Part shown: piece by piece, positions 13,529-17,752 of the stretch
Position numbering within the stretch: the first letter of the stretch is position 1
How the letters are laid out: every line of letters begins with the position of its first letter
NCBI GenBank assembly: GCA_938028845.1
Contig: CALIZJ010000166.1
Coordinates: 1-17,752, forward strand
DNA length: 17,752 bases
Direction of reading: 5' to 3'
From: an uncultured Blautia sp.
GTDB taxonomy: Bacteria; Bacillota; Clostridia; Lachnospirales; Lachnospiraceae
Notes under the pieces: model-generated
What the model saw: only the letters and a program-made list of their open reading frames with translations
The model's database searches: none
Told to the model about the DNA's origin: nothing
Made by a program: the position numbers and the translations under genes

Positions 13529-15945
13529 CAGCTTCTCAGCTCGATTCCAAGGCTGGTCAGTCCATTTAAGATTTTTTTCATAGCCGCTGTGATCTCGCTT
13601 TCTTCCAGTGTCTTTTCTGGATCACGGAACACAACAGAATAAGCCATGGACTTATAGCCTTCTTTGATCTGGCTGCCCTCATAGATATCAAACAGATGAT
13701 AGCTTTCCAGGATCTTTCCGCCTCTCTGCTCCAGGATCTCCTCAATCTGACCTGCAAGAACCTCTTTAGGAACTACCATGCTTAAGTCTCTGGTAACAGC
13801 CGGATATCTGGCGATTCCGGTAAATTTATGAGCAAAGCTTGCGAATTTCAGGACGGTACGGATATCGATCACTGCCACATAAGCTTTTTCTCCAATTCCA
13901 TAGGCATCTGCAACCAAAGGATGTACTTCACCTAAATAGCCTACTACTGTACCCTTATAGGACATGTTTGCCTGTCTGCCCGGATGAAGATAGGTCTTTT
14001 CGCTGTCCGGCGTATAATGTATCTTCTCTCTCATTCCGATTTTTTCAAAGAACTCTTCACATACGCCCTTCATGTCAAAGAAATCTCCATTTCCATACAT
14101 ACCAAGGGTAAACTGTGTACGCTCATCCGGAAGTTCTGTGAGAGGCAGGGACTTCGGAAGATAAACCTTTCCCAGTTCATAGAGACGGACGTCTTTGTTT
14201 CTTCTATTATAATTCGTTGCCAGTGAAGACAGCATGCCGTTCAGGGTAGAAGTACGCATAATGCTGTAATCTTCTCCCAGAGGATTGCTGATGGTAATGG
14301 CTTTGCGAAGGCTGCTGTCTGCCGGAAGGCGGAGTTTTTCAAACACTTTGGGGCTCTCAAAGGAATAGGTCATACCTTCGGAAAAGCCGCAGTACTCAGC
14401 AATATCCCTTGCCACCTGTTCGATGCGCAGCTTAAACGGCAGTTTTCCTGTAGTCGCCTCTCCATTGGGCAAAGTGGTTGGGATCTTGTCGTATCCGTAA
14501 AATCTTGCCACTTCCTCTGCCACGTCCGCCATACAGTGAATATCCTGACGGAAGGTAGGCGCTATGATCTCGTTTGTCTCCTCGTCATAGGAAAGCTCTA
14601 CTCTTGCCAGGTACTCCAGCATCTCCTCATTGGAAAGTTTTGTTCCAAGAAGCGCATTGATCCGTTCCGGCTCAAATTTTACACGTACTGGCTCTCTGAC
14701 TTCGCTGCAAACATCCACTATTCCGCCTACCACTTCACCTGCACCCAGTTCTTCCATAAGCTGGCACGCCCGGTCGATGGCCGCCTGTGCGTTATTTGGA
14801 TCCAGGCCTTTTTCAAATTTTCCGGAAGCGTCGGTACGCAGGCCGATCTTTTTAGAGGAAAGACGGATATTCGTGCCGTTAAAACAAGCCGCCTCGAAAA
14901 GCACGGTTTTCACCTCATCGGTGATCATGGAGTTTTCTCCGCCCATGATCCCGGCAATACCCACTGCTTTTTTTCCATCGCAGATCATTAAAACAGAATC
15001 GTCCATGGTACGCTCCTGTCCGTCCAAAGTCACAAACTTTTCTCCGTTCTTTGCCCGGCGGACAATGATCTCCCGTCCCTCAATAGTATCCCGATCATAA
15101 GCGTGCATAGGCTGTCCATACTCTTCCATCACGTAATTGGTGATATCTACCAGATTATTGATAGGACGGATCCCGTTTGCCGCCAGGCATCTCTGCATCC
15201 ATTTTGGGGAAGGACCGATTTTTACATTCTTTACCACTCTCGCCGTATAACGGGGGCAAAGTTCTTTATCCTCAACAGTAACCTTAATATAGTCAGAAGC
15301 ATCTTCTTCGTTTCCGGTAACCTTTACCTTAGGAGGACAGAATTTTTTCTGGAAAGTAGCCGCCGCTTCTCTTGCAATACCCAGCACTCCATAGCAGTCC
15401 ACCCTGTTCGAGGTGATCTCATACTCAAATACCACATCGTCAAGCCCAAGAGCCTTAACAGCGCTTTCTCCTACCGGCGCGTCTTCCGGGAAAATGTATA
15501 TGCCGTATTCCGGAGCTTCCGGGTACATTTCCCTGGTACTTCCAAGCTCCTCGATGGAACACATCATGCCGCAGGATTCTACGCCTCTTAACTTACCTTT
15601 TTTTATGAGCATCCCTCCGGGAGTTTTCTTTCCGTCATGGCCGCCTGCCACACGTCCGCCGTCTAATACTACAGGAACCTTATCCCCTTCTTTTACATTA
15701 GGAGCTCCGGTAACGATCTGAACTGTCTCAGCGCCAATATTCACCTGGCACACGATAAGTTTGTCTGCGTCCGGATGTTTTTCAATCTTAGTGATCTGTC
15801 CGATCACGATTTTATCCAGATCTGCATCCAGCTTTTCATATCCCTCCACCTTCGTACCGGAAAGGGTCATTGCATCTGTATATTCCTGTGCCGTTACGTC
15901 AAGATCCGGCACATACATTTTAATCCAAGATAATGAAGTATTCAT
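13528..15945 (-). CDS. pheT: Phenylalanyl-tRNA synthetase beta subunit
   Basis: An 805-residue subunit of the alpha2-beta2 enzyme that charges tRNA-Phe. In order: an N-terminal segment MNTSLSWIKMYVPDL, an EMAP-like tRNA-binding domain (about 40-150, with KHPDADKLIVCQVNIG), the B3/B4 editing region (about 205-370, with NLVDITNYVMEEYGQP and GIMGGENS), B5 (about 400-470), the synthetase-like core (about 480-690) and a C-terminal ferredoxin-fold anticodon-binding domain (about 710-805, starting near ARYPAVTRDLSMV). The length is normal and no frameshift is seen. The ATG at 15945 follows GGATTGGAG. pheS ends 45 bases upstream. Confidence 0.98.
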   Translation of the reverse strand: MNTSLSWIKMYVPDLDVTAQEYTDAMTLSGTKVEGYEKLDADLDKIVIGQITKIEKHPDADKLIVCQVNIGAETVQIVTGAPNVKEGDKVPVVLDGGRVAGGHDGKKTPGGMLIKKGKLRGVESCGMMCSIEELGSTREMYPEAPEYGIYIFPEDAPVGESAVKALGLDDVVFEYEITSNRVDCYGVLGIAREAAATFQKKFCPPKVKVTGNEEDASDYIKVTVEDKELCPRYTARVVKNVKIGPSPKWMQRCLAANGIRPINNLVDITNYVMEEYGQPMHAYDRDTIEGREIIVRRAKNGEKFVTLDGQERTMDDSVLMICDGKKAVGIAGIMGGENSMITDEVKTVLFEAACFNGTNIRLSSKKIGLRTDASGKFEKGLDPNNAQAAIDRACQLMEELGAGEVVGGIVDVCSEVREPVRVKFEPERINALLGTKLSNEEMLEYLARVELSYDEETNEIIAPTFRQDIHCMADVAEEVARFYGYDKIPTTLPNGEATTGKLPFKLRIEQVARDIAEYCGFSEGMTYSFESPKVFEKLRLPADSSLRKAITISNPLGEDYSIMRTSTLNGMLSSLATNYNRRNKDVRLYELGKVYLPKSLPLTELPDERTQFTLGMYGNGDFFDMKGVCEEFFEKIGMREKIHYTPDSEKTYLHPGRQANMSYKGTVVGYLGEVHPLVADAYGIGEKAYVAVIDIRTVLKFASFAHKFTGIARYPAVTRDLSMVVPKEVLAGQIEEILEQRGGKILESYHLFDIYEGSQIKEGYKSMAYSVVFRDPEKTLEESEITAAMKKILNGLTSLGIELRS

Positions 15946-15990
15946 TTCTCCAATCCTTTCTACCACTAATTTAAGAAAACTGTTTTATCC

Positions 15991-17016
15991 TTAGAACTGC
16001 TTTAAGAAACGTGTGTCGTTTTCGTAGAGCAGACGCATATCGTCGATTTCGTATTTCAAAAGCGCGATACGCTCTAAGCCCACGCCGAAAGCAAACCCTG
16101 TATAAGCATCCGGATCGATTCCGCACATTTCAAGCACATTTGGATGAACCATACCGCAGCCCAGGATCTCAATCCAGCCGGATCCTTTACAGAACCGGCA
16201 GCCCTTGCCGCCGCATTTAAAGCAGGACACATCCATCTCTGCACTGGGCTCGGTGAATGGGAAATGATGCGGACGGAATTTCGTCTTTGTCTCCGGTCCG
16301 AACAGCTCTCTTGCAAATTCCTGGAGCGTTCCTTTTAGATCAGAAAAGGTAATGTTCTTATCAATTACAAGGCCTTCTACCTGATGGAAGGACGGGGAAT
16401 GGGTAGCGTCCACTTCGTCGGAACGGAACACTCTTCCCGGTGCGATCATACGGATAGGCAGCTTTCCTTTTTCCATGGTACGCGCCTGTACCGGAGAAGT
16501 CTGGGAACGCAGAAGGATGGAATCTGTAATAAAGAAAGTATCCTGTTCGTCTCTGGCCGGATGACCTTCCGGAATATTCAGTTTGGTAAAGTTATAATCT
16601 GCATACTCTACCTCCGGTCCTTCCACTACCTCGTAACCCATTCCAATAAAAATCCGCTCCAGTTCTTCCAAAGCGATGGTATTTGGGTGCCGGTGCCCGA
16701 TCCTGGCTTTTTTCGCCGGAAGGGTCACGTCGATAACTTCCGCTTTCATCTTTGCCTCTCTGGCAGCATCTTCCAGCTTCTTTTTGGATTCGTCCAGGAT
16801 TTCTTCGATCCTTTCCCTTGTCTCATTTACAAGCTGTCCTACTTTTGGCCGCTCCTCAGGCAGAACATCTTTCATACCTTTTAAGATTGCAGTCAGTTCT
16901 CCTTTTTTTCCAAGATAGGCAATCCGTACGTCATTGAGCATATCCAGGTTTTGAGATTCCTCAATACGCTTCTTGGCGGCTTCTGCCAGTTCCTGAAGTC
17001 TTTCTTTCATATCCAT
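15991..17016 (-). CDS. pheS: Phenylalanyl-tRNA synthetase alpha subunit
   Basis: A 341-residue class II synthetase subunit. An N-terminal coiled coil (1-95) precedes the catalytic core. Motif 1 lies around HPNTIALEELERIFIGMGY (110-128), motif 2 around RSDEVDATHSPSFHQVEG (198-215) and motif 3 at GFAFGVGLERIALLKY. Four cysteines at 265, 268, 273 and 276 (CFKCGGKGCRFC) form a zinc-knuckle-like loop, also seen in other Firmicutes PheS. The ATG at 17016 follows GGAG 8 bases away; a second ATG two codons later is possible. A T-box leader upstream controls it. Confidence 0.98.
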   Translation of the reverse strand: MDMKERLQELAEAAKKRIEESQNLDMLNDVRIAYLGKKGELTAILKGMKDVLPEERPKVGQLVNETRERIEEILDESKKKLEDAAREAKMKAEVIDVTLPAKKARIGHRHPNTIALEELERIFIGMGYEVVEGPEVEYADYNFTKLNIPEGHPARDEQDTFFITDSILLRSQTSPVQARTMEKGKLPIRMIAPGRVFRSDEVDATHSPSFHQVEGLVIDKNITFSDLKGTLQEFARELFGPETKTKFRPHHFPFTEPSAEMDVSCFKCGGKGCRFCKGSGWIEILGCGMVHPNVLEMCGIDPDAYTGFAFGVGLERIALLKYEIDDMRLLYENDTRFLKQF

Positions 17017-17082
17017 GGTTTCTTCTCCTTTTCCTCATTATACTTTCCCGGGGCGTGATCCCTGTCAGGATAAAAACAGAAT

Positions 17083-17115
17083 AAAAAAAGCCCCATCCCC
17101 AAAAGGGACGAAGCT
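17083..17115 (-). terminator. Regulated terminator of the Phe T-box
   Basis: On the minus strand AGCTTCGTCCC (17105-17115) pairs over 11 positions, with G-U pairs, with GGGATGGGGCT across a short T-rich loop, then runs into TTTTTTT (17083-17089). It is the alternative to the antiterminator formed by the T-box sequence. Confidence 0.92.
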
Positions 17116-17337
17116 AAATCCGCGGTACCACCCTGTTTCCCATAGGAACAGTTCCTACAGGCTCTTAAGCACTGCTTAACGCGCAGCAAACGTCATCTCC
17201 TACTGTCTCTTCAGAGAGGAAGCTCCGGTGGGAACCTCAGGAATTATCTGAACTTAAGGAAGCTTTCAGCCGGTGACTTCCTCTCTCTGGCAGAAAATAA
17301 TTCCCTACTAACACCTTCACAGCTTTTTTCTATCTCT
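17083..17337 (-). promoter_or_regulatory. T-box riboswitch sensing uncharged tRNA-Phe
   Basis: The stem I base pairs GGGAATTAT (17297-17305) with ATAATTCC (17240-17247). Just before its 3' strand lies the specifier codon UUC (17250-17252), matching Phe and the downstream pheS. The conserved T-box AGGGTGGTACCGCGG (17120-17134) is exact; its UGGU pairs with the tRNA acceptor end. A terminator follows. When uncharged tRNA-Phe accumulates, the antiterminator forms and pheS-pheT-phosphatase are transcribed. Confidence 0.95.
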
Positions 17338-17342
17338 TACAT

Positions 17343-17371
17343 ACTATGCCACAGGAATAAATTTCTGTCAA
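17343..17371 (-). promoter_or_regulatory. Promoter of the T-box-pheST operon
   Basis: A perfect TTGACA (17366-17371) with a 17-base spacer to CATAGT (17343-17348) on the minus strand; TAGTAT at 19 bases is an alternative -10. Transcription would begin near 17337, just before stem I. It lies 8 bases after the stop of the upstream gene, with no terminator between them. Confidence 0.7.
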
Positions 17372-17379
17372 GAAAAATT

Positions 17380-17752
17380 TTAGTCTTCCTTTTCTTCCTT
17401 CTCACCATCCCTGTCTCTGGCAAGCAATTCTTTTACAGATTCCCTGGCCTGCCGGAACTGTTTTTCAAAGTAAGCGTTGATCTCCGCTCCGTACAGCAGC
17501 AGATTCATACACGCATACAGCCAGAGCATGACCATCAGGACTGCCGCCAGATTCCCGTAAGTCCGGGTAAAGTTTGAAGTAACTTCAAAATAAATAGAAA
17601 AGAAATAAGAGAACAATGACCACGCCACCGCCGTGATCAGCGCTCCGGGAAGCTGACTCCTTATAGTCGCCTTTCTGTTGGGAAGCACTTTATAAAGTAC
17701 GGTGAAAATAATCAGCAGAACAAAAAATACAAGGAACGTCCTTGCTCCGATG
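17380..17752 (-). CDS. YihY/virulence factor BrkB family membrane protein, C-terminal fragment cut by the window edge
   Basis: The last 123 codons of a gene that enters from the right edge. The fragment has a hydrophobic segment (FLVFFVLLIIFTVLYKV), then the family signature LPNRKATIRSQLPGALITAV, SYFFSIYFEVTSNFTRTYGN, a further membrane segment (LAAVLMVMLWLYACMNLLLY), GAEINAYFEK and a charged C-terminal tail rich in Glu and Lys. This is typical of the UPF0761 (YihY) family of six-helix membrane proteins, often labelled ribonuclease BN in error; function is unsettled. The frame stays open to the edge, so the first visible in-frame GTG at 17688 is not the true start. Confidence 0.93.
   Translation of the reverse strand, partial: IGARTFLVFFVLLIIFTVLYKVLPNRKATIRSQLPGALITAVAWSLFSYFFSIYFEVTSNFTRTYGNLAAVLMVMLWLYACMNLLLYGAEINAYFEKQFRQARESVKELLARDRDGEKEEKED

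Noticed and set aside
12642..13642. Plus-strand open frames of 150-250 codons opposite the phosphatase gene and its gap
   Set aside because: They are antisense to a clear histidine phosphatase gene and a terminator, and their products are low-complexity with no family signature.
17007..17189. 60-codon frame across the T-box leader
   Set aside because: It runs through the T-box terminator and antiterminator, which fully explain this sequence.
1..17752. Mobile element, prophage or CRISPR array
   Set aside because: No transposase, integrase, phage gene, terminal repeats or regularly spaced repeats were seen; the 21-bp repeats in the stalk are coding and adjacent, without spacers.

Overview
The window is a gene-dense chromosomal segment of a Gram-positive anaerobe, most likely a member of Lachnospiraceae (Clostridia). 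This rests on the gene content and order, the AGGAGG-type ribosome sites, the tRNA-Phe T-box ahead of pheS, and the unusual long Prs protein. No sequence search was run. All genes but one (prs) read on the minus strand. There is no rRNA, tRNA, CRISPR array, transposase or phage gene.

Layout, in transcription order from the right edge. (1) The 3' end of a YihY/BrkB membrane protein gene (17380-17752). (2) A promoter and Phe T-box leader, then pheS, pheT and a histidine-phosphatase gene whose start overlaps the pheT stop by one base; a strong hairpin ends this unit near 12865. (3) A gap of about 345 bp with a promoter, an inverted repeat and a possible tiny ORF, then a two-gene unit encoding a proton-channel motor: a MotA/ExbB/ZorA-like protein with four membrane segments and a tail of about 335 residues, and a MotB/ZorB-like protein with one membrane segment, a strict leucine-heptad stalk and an OmpA-like domain. 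(4) A ZIP-family metal transporter. (5) A ribosome and cell-maintenance cluster with its own promoter: rplS, lepB, rbgA/ylqF, rnhB, yraN, pgeF. The rplS-lepB-ylqF-rnhB order is classical for Firmicutes. (6) prs, on the plus strand, convergent with pgeF and sharing a bidirectional terminator. (7) A divergent operon of a DUF512 radical-SAM protein, der, plsY and the start of gpsA. Its last two genes supply the first acylation step of phospholipid synthesis and its glycerol-3-phosphate substrate.

The least ordinary element is the ZorA/ZorB-like pair. It resembles the motor half of Zorya anti-phage systems, but no ZorC, ZorD or ZorE effector lies beside it and both flanks are housekeeping genes. 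It may be a stand-alone cell-envelope motor, or one whose partner is encoded elsewhere. The second notable point is the signal peptidase gene in the rplS cluster, where arginine occupies the position of the catalytic lysine.
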